Below, one piece after another: positions 55,905 through 64,000 of a DNA stretch of 64,000 bases. The stretch lies in contig CANNEE010000007.1 in the NCBI GenBank assembly GCA_947503555.1, forward strand, positions 62,001-126,000. Direction: 5' to 3'. This DNA is from an uncultured Shewanella sp. (GTDB taxonomy: Bacteria > Pseudomonadota > Gammaproteobacteria > Enterobacterales > Shewanellaceae). Made by a program: the position numbers and the translations under genes. The notes under the pieces were generated by a model. That model saw only the letters and a list, made by a program, of their open reading frames with translations. It was not told where the DNA came from and did not search any database. Numbering within the stretch: position 1 is the first letter of the stretch; each line of letters starts with the position of its first letter.

Positions 55905-57865
55905 GACGCTCTCCTTTGCTCAGGATCGGTAGAGACTTCTGGCTCAGGAGCAATCAAGGTTTCAACCTTAAGCTGGGTTTGTACCCTTGAACTTGAGCCA
56001 TCCTGGAAGGTGATAACTGTGTCGATATCTACCTTTTCAGCACCATCATAGATAGAAGAAATAATGTCACCATACTTCTCCGCCACTACGCCGCGACGCA
56101 CTTTACGGGTACGAGTTAACTCACCATCATCGGCATCCAACTCTTTGTATAGCAAAACAAACTTATGAATTTTTTGCGCATCTGGCAGAGTTTCATTAAC
56201 CTTTTCCACTTCCTCAGCCAGCTTTGCATACACCTCTGGCAGCGTGGCAAGATTGGTGTAGTTAGTGAACGCATAACCTTTTTGCTCGGCCCACTTAGCC
56301 ACAATGGAAAAACGGATACACAAGATAGCCGAAAGGTAAGGACGATTCTTACCCAGAATCACGGCTTCACCGATAAAGGAGGAGAACTTCAACTTGTTCT
56401 CAATATACTGAGGCGAGTACTGAATGCCGCCACTGGTATGGGCTAAGTCTTTAATACGGTCTATCACGACTAGATGCCCCGACTCTTTGAAGTAACCAGC
56501 ATCACCTGTGTGCATCCAACCCTCTTTGACATCTTCATCATAGGCTTCTTGATTACCTAAGTAGCCGGTAAACATACCCACAGTCTTAGCCACCACTTCA
56601 CCTAAGCCTTGAGCATCGGCATTGATCACCTTGACTTCGGCTTTATCAAAGGCCACACCAACACTGTCATAATCGACATCATGCTCTTCATGAATAGTGT
56701 AAGCACCACACATTTCGGTTTGACCATATAGCTGACGTAGCGGCACCCCAATAGCTTGGAAGAACTTAAAAGTATCAGGCCCCATAGCCGCGCCACCTGT
56801 AGCTGCCGACTTTAGGAACGAGAAACCCAGCCTGTCCCTTAGCGCCTTCATCAATATGATGTCAGCAAGCGTCGACTTCTTGCCTTCGGCTAACGCTTTT
56901 TGCGCTTTCTCCATGGCGAAATTAAACAGCTTTTGCTTCAGGGGCGATGAATCCATCATACGTGCCTGCACATCGGCCAGAATCCCTTCCCATACACGAG
57001 GGGCAAGTAGCACAAAGCTAGGACCAATTTCGCGTAAATCAGCCATCATGGTCTCTTGCTCTTCGACAAAGTTAACCACTTGACGAGCAATTAGAGCCTG
57101 ACCTACGGCATATACCTGCTCCATAATCCAAGGTAGCGGCAGTACAGACACATAATTATCACCAGGGCTTCTTGGATCGGCGCGAAGGTAAGAGCTACAT
57201 TGTTCGATAAAACGGCCACCTTCCAATAACGCAATCTTTGGCTTAGAGGTGGTACCTGAAGTGGTACAATAGATGGCAACACTTTCTGGCGAGGTAGCAT
57301 TCACCATCTCATCATAGCGGCCTGGGTGATTCATCTCTTCCTGCTGACCAATACGATACAGCTCCTCGACATTGAGAAGACGCTCATCATCGTATTTACG
57401 CATGCCGCGAGGGTCACAGTAGACGATATATTTCACATGGGGGATCTGCTCCCCAAGCTCAAGCAGCTTGTCGCACTGCTCTTCATCCTCGGCGATCACT
57501 ACGCTGGAGTGACTCTTCTCAAGTAGAAAGGCCACCTCTTCGTGTAAAGAGTCTTGATAGATACCGATAGAGAAGCAGCTCATAGCATGGGCTGCCACTT
57601 CACCCCAAACCCACTCTGGGCGATTATCACCTAATAGGGCTATGGTATCTTGGCTTTGAATACCAAGCTTAGAGAGACCAAGAGCAATCCACTTTACGCG
57701 ATTGTGGTAATCACTCCAGTTAAATTCATTCCAGATACCGAACTCTTTCTCACGCATAGCGATATCGCTAGGCCAATTGTTTGCATTATGGCGAAGGATT
57801 TTAGGAAAGGTATTTAACTCCCCCATTTCGAATCCATTCGCACTTGGATTAGTTAGATCAGTCAT
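55901..57865 (-). CDS. Long-chain acyl-CoA synthetase-like AMP-binding protein
   Basis: ANL enzyme of 654 residues in the long-chain synthetase (FAA1) group, likely to activate the imported acid by vectorial acylation. The phosphate loop is YCTTSGTTSKPK, with Ser in place of the usual second Gly. LRQLYGQTEMCGAYT is the A5 motif, HTGDAGYF and DRIKDLAHTSGGIQYSPQYIEN form the TGD and hinge regions. It is flanked by livG (1-base overlap) and livH (4-base overlap) in the same operon. Substrate unproven. Confidence 0.88.
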   Translation of the reverse strand: MTDLTNPSANGFEMGELNTFPKILRHNANNWPSDIAMREKEFGIWNEFNWSDYHNRVKWIALGLSKLGIQSQDTIALLGDNRPEWVWGEVAAHAMSCFSIGIYQDSLHEEVAFLLEKSHSSVVIAEDEEQCDKLLELGEQIPHVKYIVYCDPRGMRKYDDERLLNVEELYRIGQQEEMNHPGRYDEMVNATSPESVAIYCTTSGTTSKPKIALLEGGRFIEQCSSYLRADPRSPGDNYVSVLPLPWIMEQVYAVGQALIARQVVNFVEEQETMMADLREIGPSFVLLAPRVWEGILADVQARMMDSSPLKQKLFNFAMEKAQKALAEGKKSTLADIILMKALRDRLGFSFLKSAATGGAAMGPDTFKFFQAIGVPLRQLYGQTEMCGAYTIHEEHDVDYDSVGVAFDKAEVKVINADAQGLGEVVAKTVGMFTGYLGNQEAYDEDVKEGWMHTGDAGYFKESGHLVVIDRIKDLAHTSGGIQYSPQYIENKLKFSSFIGEAVILGKNRPYLSAILCIRFSIVAKWAEQKGYAFTNYTNLATLPEVYAKLAEEVEKVNETLPDAQKIHKFVLLYKELDADDGELTRTRKVRRGVVAEKYGDIISSIYDGAEKVDIDTVITFQDGSSSRVQTQLKVETLIAPEPEVSTDPEQRRAS

Positions 57866-58662
57866 TATCCAACCTCTTGTAATTGCTCGTTTTCATCTAT
57901 ACCTAGATAGGCTTGCTTAACGTGCTCATTGGCCATCACTTCATCGGGTAAACCGCAAATCAGCTTCTTACCAAAATCCAACACCATCACTTCATGGGAG
58001 ATATCCATCACGACCCCCATATCATGCTCAATCATGACCACGGTAATACCGAACTCTTCGTTAAGGTCGAGAATGTAGCGAGCCATATCCTCTTTCTCTT
58101 CCAAGTTCATGCCAGCCATAGGCTCATCAAGCAAAATCAACTTAGGTTTCAGAGCCATGGCACGAGCCAGTTCAACCCGCTTACGTAGGCCATAGGAAAG
58201 CGTGCCAGCCACAGATTTACGCACATGGGTAATATCGAGAAAGTCGATAATCTCTTCGACTTCACGTCTATGCTCCAGCTCCTCTTTCTGTGCAGGAGAA
58301 GCCCAATAGAGCGGTCCTGTCACCCAATTGTTTTTCATCAAGTGGTGACGTCCTACCATGATGTTATCCAGCACTGACATATGGCCGAATAGCGCAAGGT
58401 TTTGGAAGGTACGGCCGATGCCGAGATCGGCTCTATCGTTTGGCCTTAGTTTGGTCACGTTTCTGTGATCAAAATGAATAGTGCCGCTATTGGGGCGATA
58501 GCGGCCCGAAATACAGTTCAACATAGATGTTTTACCTGCACCGTTTGGACCAATGATAGAAAACACTGAACCACGGGGTACCTCGAAACTGACATCGGTT
58601 AAGGCTTTTACACCACCGAAGGCGAGGGAGATTTGGTCTATTTTGAGTATTGAATCCGTCAT
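57865..58662 (-). CDS. LivG-type ABC transporter ATPase
   Basis: First gene of the importer operon, 265 residues from ATG 58662, which has AGGAG (58670-58674) seven bases upstream. The frame extends to 58698 without a ribosome binding site. It has Walker A GPNGAGKTS, the LivG insert with IGRTFQNLALF, signature TLSYGLRKRVELARAM, Walker B LILLDEPMAGMN and the H-loop VMIEHDMGVVM. Overlaps the following acyl-CoA synthetase gene by one base. Confidence 0.92.
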   Translation of the reverse strand: MTDSILKIDQISLAFGGVKALTDVSFEVPRGSVFSIIGPNGAGKTSMLNCISGRYRPNSGTIHFDHRNVTKLRPNDRADLGIGRTFQNLALFGHMSVLDNIMVGRHHLMKNNWVTGPLYWASPAQKEELEHRREVEEIIDFLDITHVRKSVAGTLSYGLRKRVELARAMALKPKLILLDEPMAGMNLEEKEDMARYILDLNEEFGITVVMIEHDMGVVMDISHEVMVLDFGKKLICGLPDEVMANEHVKQAYLGIDENEQLQEVG

Positions 58663-58820
58663 ACTCTGACTCCTAATACTTGGGTCGTTTTTGAGCAATA
58701 CTTACCCATCCAGCAATCCCTAGAAGAATGCAGGCTAGAACTTAAATTTAGAGGTTTTGTTGTTTGAATAGCTCAGGTTAGGGAGGACAACGACCTAACT
58801 CCTTGCTATCAGTTTGATAG

Positions 58821-58888
58821 CAGCCTTCCCTAAAAAACCAAATTAAAGAAGGCTGATTGAGAAAGCGGCTAGCTAGACACGCTTTCTC
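58821..58888 (-). terminator. Stem-loops after the porin gene
   Basis: GAGAAAGCG (58859-58867) pairs with CGCTTTCTC (58880-58888), and CAGCCTTC (58821-58828) with GAAGGCTG (58848-58855), the latter enclosing TTTTTT on the minus strand. They lie between the porin and livG, probably ending or attenuating porin transcripts. Confidence 0.5.
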
Positions 58889-58917
58889 GAATGTTCAAAC
58901 TCTATTACGCCAAGATG

Positions 58918-59958
58918 TTACAGCGCATACTTAATAGAGAATTGACCATAGTTTGAATCTACGTTTTGATCTTCCATTTCGAAGTTACCCACCTCGAAAC
59001 CAACAGCCAATTGTGGTGTTAGGTTTTTAAACAGGTTCACACTCCATTGGCTACGCTCAGCATTGCCAATATCGGTTTCAACCTTGCCATAAACGAAAGA
59101 CGATCTTAGGGTATCAGTCCAGAAGTGACGATAAGCCGCAAGATAGGCTGTGGTATCTTCTACCTGCTCACCCACTAAGTCAGTTGCTGCTGCGATAGAT
59201 ACATAACGTCCAAGCTCACCTTTGTGGAACTGGAATCTAAAGTCATCTTTACCAAAGGTCTTAATGCGACCAGCAATAGAGCCACCAAAAGCTGTCTCAC
59301 TCTGACCACCTAAGGTATTTAAACTACGGCCCAATGCAGAAATAGACACGTTACCCCAATCTCCTTTGAAGTTATAACGCGCTGTCACATCTGGCATATC
59401 ATCATTAGCCGTATCACCACCATAGGACTCGGGGTTTTCTATCGATACTTGGAAGTTGCCCATGTCATAACGAATTTGGCCCTGACGGATAAACACGATA
59501 CCTACAGTGGCACCCGCAAAGTCTGCCGTTTCAGGAATCGCACTGGTATTCATAAAGGTTGACCAAGTTTGACCTGCCAATAACCCTTTATATTTAATAA
59601 AGGCATGACGAATACGTGGACTGGTAGAATTAGAAATGACTTGGTTACCACCAGAGCCATAGAAATCCATTTCAATAAAGCCTGTCATATCACCATGGAC
59701 ATACTTGGTATTAAAGCGTGTTTCATTCGCCATAATACGGAATTGAGACGCATCGGCTTCAAGCGGTGTACCTGTACCGATCCAGAAGTCGCGATAGGCG
59801 ACATCACCATCTACATAACGTGCATCTACCTTAATGTAACCGCCAAAGGTAATCGAATCTTCATCACTGAGTTTGATCTCATATCCCGCTACTGCAGAAC
59901 CTGCCATGGTTAAAAGCGAGCTAGCCAACACGATCTTTTTTAGTTTTGTAGTAAACAT
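58918..59958 (-). CDS. DcaP-like outer membrane porin
   Basis: Outer membrane beta-barrel, 346 residues. The signal peptide ends at AVA-GYE (about residue 24). The mature part is made of alternating strands with aromatic girdles, begins ITFGGYIKVDARYVDGD and ends with a strand ending SIKYAL. The pattern fits the DcaP family of trimeric porins linked to uptake of dicarboxylates and other acids. Upstream of and co-directional with the Liv-type operon, it probably supplies the outer membrane step of the same uptake route. Confidence 0.82.
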   Translation of the reverse strand: MFTTKLKKIVLASSLLTMAGSAVAGYEIKLSDEDSITFGGYIKVDARYVDGDVAYRDFWIGTGTPLEADASQFRIMANETRFNTKYVHGDMTGFIEMDFYGSGGNQVISNSTSPRIRHAFIKYKGLLAGQTWSTFMNTSAIPETADFAGATVGIVFIRQGQIRYDMGNFQVSIENPESYGGDTANDDMPDVTARYNFKGDWGNVSISALGRSLNTLGGQSETAFGGSIAGRIKTFGKDDFRFQFHKGELGRYVSIAAATDLVGEQVEDTTAYLAAYRHFWTDTLRSSFVYGKVETDIGNAERSQWSVNLFKNLTPQLAVGFEVGNFEMEDQNVDSNYGQFSIKYAL

Positions 59959-60195
59959 GTTTTGTCCTCTTTTATTTTTCTAGACTCAAGATGGACAAAA
60001 CTTGTTCAAGTCTCAATCGGGAATAGGTATTAGATAGTTAGTCGTAAGACCTTGGTATACATGAATAAGTATTAATACTTAAGTCGAGCATCCTCTTTGA
60101 ATAGCAAAAGCTAAGGTATGCTATGAATAAAGCATTTAATCGTAAGTCACCTATAATCAAATACAAATAATTACTATAAAAACAGGTTATTACCT

Positions 60196-63100
60196 ATGTT
60201 CCCAAATTGGCTTCTTATTACAGTAAGCATCGGTTATATCGGACTCCTCTTTCTTATCGCCTATATGGGCGACAGATTTAGACATAAACTGGCTCCCCGT
60301 CAGCACACTATCATTTATGCACTTTCACTTGGTGTTTATTGTACTTCTTGGGGATTTCTTGGCACAGCAGGACAAGCCGCCAGTAACTCTTTTGCTTATT
60401 TACCTGTCTATATCGCGCCGATTTTACTGTTTATTTTTGCTTGGCCTTTCATTCAGAGGATCATTCGCGTCTGCCTTAGACTGAATATCACTTCGATTGC
60501 CGACCTATTGGCTGCCAGATTCGGTAAATCCCAAAAACTAGCAGTCCTAGTCACCCTAGTTGCACTGTTTGGCACTCTGCCCTATATCGCACTGCAAATT
60601 AAAGCCATTGTTAACTCCTATGAAATCCTTCGAGAGAGCTATCAGTTTTCCTCTTGGCAACTTGGGCTGATTGTCAGCAGCATCTTAGCGGGTTTCACCA
60701 TCATATTTGGGGTAAGGGCTATCGATGTTACCGAGCGTCATCCAGGTGTGATGGTTGCTATCGCTTTTGAGTCTTTGATTAAACTGGTGGCTTTTCTTAC
60801 CGTAGGTCTGTTTGTCTCTTTTATTATCTTTGATTCCCCCGTTGAGATCTGGCAACAGGCTCAGGCAAGTTCACCTAACGCTACCCAATTTGAATTTCCC
60901 AATCTAATTTCCATGTTTGGACTGCTCTTTATCGTATTGTCGGCATTCCTCTGTTTGCCAAGGCAGTTTCAAGTCACCATGGTGGAACTTAAAGATCCTC
61001 GTCATGCCAAATGGAGCCGCTGGACCTTTCCTCTCTATGTGTTGGTGTTCGCATTCTTTGCTGCACCACTAGGTCAAGCTGGCAGCCTGCTCTATGGCGA
61101 CTCGCTTCAAGCCGATGCCTATGTGCTATTTCTGCCAGCCTATACAGGCCAGCTATGGTTAAGCCTATTTAGCTTTCTAGGGGCAATTTCGGCCGCAAGC
61201 TCTATGGTGATCATCTCAACCATCGCCTTGAGTATCATGTTAAGTAACGAAATTGTCTTCCCTAGCCTATTCAAACTAACCGATATTCAAAGCACCGACT
61301 TTTCACGCTTTAAAAGCCAACTGCTAAGAGTGAGAAAACTATTAGTTCTGCTTGTTATTTTCCTCAGCTACGGCATGTTCTTAATTGCTCCGCCAGATAC
61401 TTTAGCTTCACTTGGCGAAGTTGCCTTTGGTGCCATCGCCCAGATAGGACCGGCGCTATTTGCATCATTTTTCTGGCGCAAAGTCAGTCTAGTTGGCGTC
61501 ATAGCAGGCATAAGTTCAGGGTTTAGCATCTGGCTACTGCTCAATCTACTGCCGCAACTCGGACTCTACACTCACCCATTTGCAGGAAGTGAATACTCCA
61601 TTACGACCCTAGCGACTTTGACCGGGCTTTTGATCAACATACTCACGATATGGAGCATCTCAGCCATAGGCAGACAAACGGTTAAAGAGCAGATGCAAAC
61701 AGAGCACTTTTTTGAGCGGCCAGATATTCGCGATATTCCTGCGGTAAACCCGGCCAAAATCGATGCCAAGGAGCTAGAGTTATTGGTCGCTCGCTTTATC
61801 GGTACCGACAAGGCAAAAGCTGGCTTCGATGGTTTCTTTGCCCAACATAAGATGAAACGCGCCAATAAGCAGGCTGCTAACCAAGCGCTAATCCTCTATA
61901 CCGAAAACCTACTCGCCAGCGTCATGGGGTCGGCATCGGCAAGGCTAGTTATGTCCTGTGCCCTGCAAGGCCGGGATATAGCCTTAGATGAAGTAGCACA
62001 ATTAGTAGAAGATGCTTCAAGCCATAGAATCGACTTTAGCCGCAGCGTACTGCAAAGTGCCATAGAAAATGCCAGCGAAGGGATCTCGGTTATCGATAGT
62101 AATCTCAAGCTGGTTGCCTGGAACGAACGCTACTTGAGCCTGTTTAATTACCCTGAAGGTATGGTGTATATCGGCTGTCCAGTCAAACCGCTAATCAAGC
62201 ACAATTTGAGTCAATGTAATCCCAATAGCCAAGAGTTGGATTATCAAGTCGACAAGCGCATTCAATACCTGAAAGACGGCAGTCGTCATAGTACTGAGCG
62301 AGTTCAGCCCGACGGCAAGATCATTCGTATCGAAGGTAACCCGATTCCCGGCGGTGGTTTTGTGATGCTGTTCTCCGACATTACCGTCTACCGAGAAGCT
62401 GAGAGCATGCTCAAAGAGCAAAATCTAGATCTGGAAACCCGCGTATTTGAAAGAACTAAGAAACTCGAACAGACCAACCAAGAGTTAGCTAAATCCAATG
62501 AGCAGCTAGCCAAGGCAAGTCAGCAGGCGGAAGAAGCACACCTTAAAAAGAGTCAGTATCTCAAAGCCTGTAGCCATGACTTGCTACAACCTTTATCGGC
62601 AGCACGTCTATTCTCATCGGCGCTCACCCAAGATCATCAGCTGACCGAAAGACAGCTAGAGCAGATAAATTACATAGATAACTCTTTAAAAGTTGCCAAC
62701 GATCTATTGTTGGATTTAAACGAAATCGCTCGCTTGGAGAGTGGTACAGTGGTACCCAAGGTTGAGGCTTTTGCCCTACAAGAGCTGCTTGATAGTCTCA
62801 AAGCGGAATTCTCTGCCTTGGCCACTAGCCACAACGTCGAACTAAGATCTGTTAAATCTCGTATGTGGATCAAGAGCGACCGCAAGTTACTTAGGCGCAT
62901 ACTACAAAACCTACTCAGTAACGCCTTTCGCTATGCTAATGGCGGTAAAGTGGTGCTCGGCTGCCGCCGCGGCGAACAACTCGAAATTCAGGTGGTCGAC
63001 AATGGTCCAGGGATCCCTGAAGATAAGCATCAAGCAGTTTTCGAGCAGTTTACACGGCTAGACACTCACTCCCATCTCGGCGCTAACGGCCTAGGTTTAG

Positions 63101-63675
63101 GTCTTAATATCGCAAAAGGATTATCCACCCTTTTAGGTCATACTTTAGAGTTGTCGTCTAAGGCAGGCCATGGTTGCTTGTTTAGCATTGCTGTCGATGT
63201 GACTAAACCAGTAAGCCTGACTCAAGCCAAGACTCAGACCAGTGACTCTGTCACCCTTCAGGGTGTCAAAGTACTCTGTGTCGATAACGAACCGAGCGTG
63301 CTGGCTGGAATGGAAGAGCTGCTCACAGGCTGGAAGTGCCAAGTATTAACTGCACGCACTATCGATGAAGCCAAAGCCGTTTTTGAGCAGCAGTCTGGAG
63401 CCATAGATATTATGTTAGTGGATTATCAGCTAGATCATGGTGAAACAGGCATAGAACTAATGACAGAGCTGCAATCGTTATCCAGTTTTCCTATTCCAGG
63501 TATTCTCATTACCGCAACCACAGATCAAGATGTGGTCAAGCAAGCCAAAGAGTTAGGTTATGGTCACTTAAGAAAGCTAATCAAACCTATCGCCCTTAGA
63601 GCCTTAATGAGCGCCATGCTAGTGAAAGGTCTTCAGATGAACTATGGCAATAATCCAACCAGTGAAGCAAGCTAG
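60196..63675 (+). CDS. Transporter-fused hybrid histidine kinase (SSS-PAS-HK-REC)
   Basis: Large membrane sensor of 1159 residues. Residues 1 to ~500 are a sodium/solute symporter-like domain with about 13 helices, as in CbrA. A PAS domain (~620-740, ISVIDSNLKLVAWNERYLSLF) and coiled coil follow, then HisKA with His794 (CSHDLLQPLSAAR), HATPase (DNGPGIPEDK, LGLGLNIAKGL) and a C-terminal receiver with Asp1076 (LVDYQLD). It is divergent from the porin/importer operon, so sensing or transporting the imported acid is likely. The stop codon TAG lies in the inverted repeat of a MITE-like element. Confidence 0.9.
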   Translation: MFPNWLLITVSIGYIGLLFLIAYMGDRFRHKLAPRQHTIIYALSLGVYCTSWGFLGTAGQAASNSFAYLPVYIAPILLFIFAWPFIQRIIRVCLRLNITSIADLLAARFGKSQKLAVLVTLVALFGTLPYIALQIKAIVNSYEILRESYQFSSWQLGLIVSSILAGFTIIFGVRAIDVTERHPGVMVAIAFESLIKLVAFLTVGLFVSFIIFDSPVEIWQQAQASSPNATQFEFPNLISMFGLLFIVLSAFLCLPRQFQVTMVELKDPRHAKWSRWTFPLYVLVFAFFAAPLGQAGSLLYGDSLQADAYVLFLPAYTGQLWLSLFSFLGAISAASSMVIISTIALSIMLSNEIVFPSLFKLTDIQSTDFSRFKSQLLRVRKLLVLLVIFLSYGMFLIAPPDTLASLGEVAFGAIAQIGPALFASFFWRKVSLVGVIAGISSGFSIWLLLNLLPQLGLYTHPFAGSEYSITTLATLTGLLINILTIWSISAIGRQTVKEQMQTEHFFERPDIRDIPAVNPAKIDAKELELLVARFIGTDKAKAGFDGFFAQHKMKRANKQAANQALILYTENLLASVMGSASARLVMSCALQGRDIALDEVAQLVEDASSHRIDFSRSVLQSAIENASEGISVIDSNLKLVAWNERYLSLFNYPEGMVYIGCPVKPLIKHNLSQCNPNSQELDYQVDKRIQYLKDGSRHSTERVQPDGKIIRIEGNPIPGGGFVMLFSDITVYREAESMLKEQNLDLETRVFERTKKLEQTNQELAKSNEQLAKASQQAEEAHLKKSQYLKACSHDLLQPLSAARLFSSALTQDHQLTERQLEQINYIDNSLKVANDLLLDLNEIARLESGTVVPKVEAFALQELLDSLKAEFSALATSHNVELRSVKSRMWIKSDRKLLRRILQNLLSNAFRYANGGKVVLGCRRGEQLEIQVVDNGPGIPEDKHQAVFEQFTRLDTHSHLGANGLGLGLNIAKGLSTLLGHTLELSSKAGHGCLFSIAVDVTKPVSLTQAKTQTSDSVTLQGVKVLCVDNEPSVLAGMEELLTGWKCQVLTARTIDEAKAVFEQQSGAIDIMLVDYQLDHGETGIELMTELQSLSSFPIPGILITATTDQDVVKQAKELGYGHLRKLIKPIALRALMSAMLVKGLQMNYGNNPTSEAS

Positions 63676-63869
63676 GGGCTGTTGATCTTTCAAGGTTATT
63701 TTTGCAGCAGTTTACAGCGTGCTTAAACAAGGCAGAGCTTGTGCGGTGTAGTGATTCTACATAAATGAGCGATAACGCAGTAGAAGTGCGCTGTAACGCT
63801 GCCCTTCGGGCGCGATAAAATGCCATTGACTGAGCGCAAAAACTAATCAGCAAGATCAACAGCCCCTAG
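63672..63869. mobile_element. 198-bp MITE-like element with 18-bp terminal inverted repeats
   Basis: CTAGGGGCTGTTGATCTT (63672-63689) is perfectly repeated in reverse complement at 63852-63869. There is no transposase. Internal sequence includes GCTGCCCTTCGGGCGCG, able to form a small hairpin. CTAG at both ends may be the target duplication. The left end supplies the stop codon of the hybrid kinase. A minus-strand open frame through it (63596-63859) is regarded as spurious. Confidence 0.8.
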
Positions 63870-63884
63870 ATTCAAGCTATATCT

Positions 63885-63924
63885 AAAGCAAAAAGAGAGC
63901 TTAGCTAAGCTCTCTTTTTGCTTT
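63885..63924. terminator. 19-bp stem bidirectional terminator
   Basis: AAAGCAAAAAGAGAGCTTA (63885-63903) and its perfect complement (63906-63924) flank GC. A/T-rich outer stem works as T-run on both strands, between convergent genes. Confidence 0.85.
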
Positions 63925-63930
63925 ATGAGT

Positions 63931-64000
63931 CTACTCTGCTGTGGCTGAGAATGTATTGTTTTCTAACTGTAGCTGATTCATGGCTATCACTGCTTGAGTG
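63931..64000 (-). CDS. C-terminus of a LuxR-type response regulator (partial)
   Basis: Reading leftward from the window edge, 22 codons (TQAVIAMNQLQLENNTFSATAE) end in TAG at 63931-63933. The TQAVIAMNQLQLE segment matches the end of a NarL/LuxR helix-turn-helix domain. It converges on the hybrid kinase across a terminator, so it may be the cognate DNA-binding regulator. The rest lies outside the window, and the family call rests on very few residues. Confidence 0.5.
   Translation of the reverse strand, partial: TQAVIAMNQLQLENNTFSATAE

Noticed and set aside
63596-63859. 87-codon minus-strand open frame
   Set aside because: It lies within the MITE-like element and antisense to the kinase end; it is a by-product of the repeat, not a gene.

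Overview
The window looks like a chromosomal segment of a marine gammaproteobacterium, most probably Shewanella. This rests on recognised families and gene order: rpoZ-spoT-trmH-recG, divergent typA/glnA, yihY, dtd, yihD, azoR and DUF3014/DUF2959 proteins. The species cannot be fixed from sequence alone. No rRNA, tRNA, CRISPR array, integrase or prophage was seen.

Layout. (1) 1-11.7 kb: stringent-response and housekeeping block, rpoZ, spoT, ridA, trmH, then an acyl-CoA synthetase, a secreted TPR protein with a DesK/DesR-like two-component pair, recG and a DUF3014 protein. (2) 11.8-29.2 kb: one dense operon of 19 mostly overlapping genes that carries a full aryl polyene (APE) pigment pathway. 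It holds a KS/CLF pair, a second KS, two ACPs, KR, two hot-dog dehydratases, an aryl ligase, a thioesterase, glycosyl/acyl transferases, a LolA-like carrier, an MMPL exporter and a DUF3261 lipoprotein, plus an aromatic ammonia lyase and a flavin halogenase-like enzyme. The inferred scheme is: the ammonia lyase (if it uses tyrosine) or the cell's 4-hydroxybenzoate supplies the aryl starter, ApeH loads it on an ACP, KS/KR/DH cycles build the polyene, and the acyltransferases, LolA-like protein and exporter place it in the outer membrane. (3) 29.3-39.6 kb: rhodanese, azoR, a lipoprotein serine protease with its partner, a thioesterase, then a stray APE/flexirubin-type methyltransferase that splits dtd from its likely former operon partner and is flanked by a duplicated dtd 3' end. 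After that come dtd, an aminopeptidase, yihY, a TM2-like protein, a DUF2959 lipoprotein and a polyferredoxin. (4) 39.8-40.2 kb: a 101-bp tandem repeat array. (5) 40.2-50 kb: typA, glnA with NtrC/sigma-54 signals, a thermolabile-hemolysin-like GDSL phospholipase, yihD, a GAF-PAS-GGDEF cyclase and an M3 peptidase lipoprotein. (6) 50.2-64 kb: a Liv-type ABC importer operon containing two AMP-binding enzymes, preceded by a DcaP-like porin and divergent from a transporter-fused hybrid histidine kinase. A convergent LuxR-type regulator enters at the right edge. A 198-bp MITE-like element supplies the kinase's stop codon.

The most notable points are the APE operon with its halogenase-like and ammonia-lyase additions, the dtd-tail duplication around the stray methyltransferase, the MITE-like element, the 101-bp array, and the PaaK-like protein with a degenerate phosphate loop.
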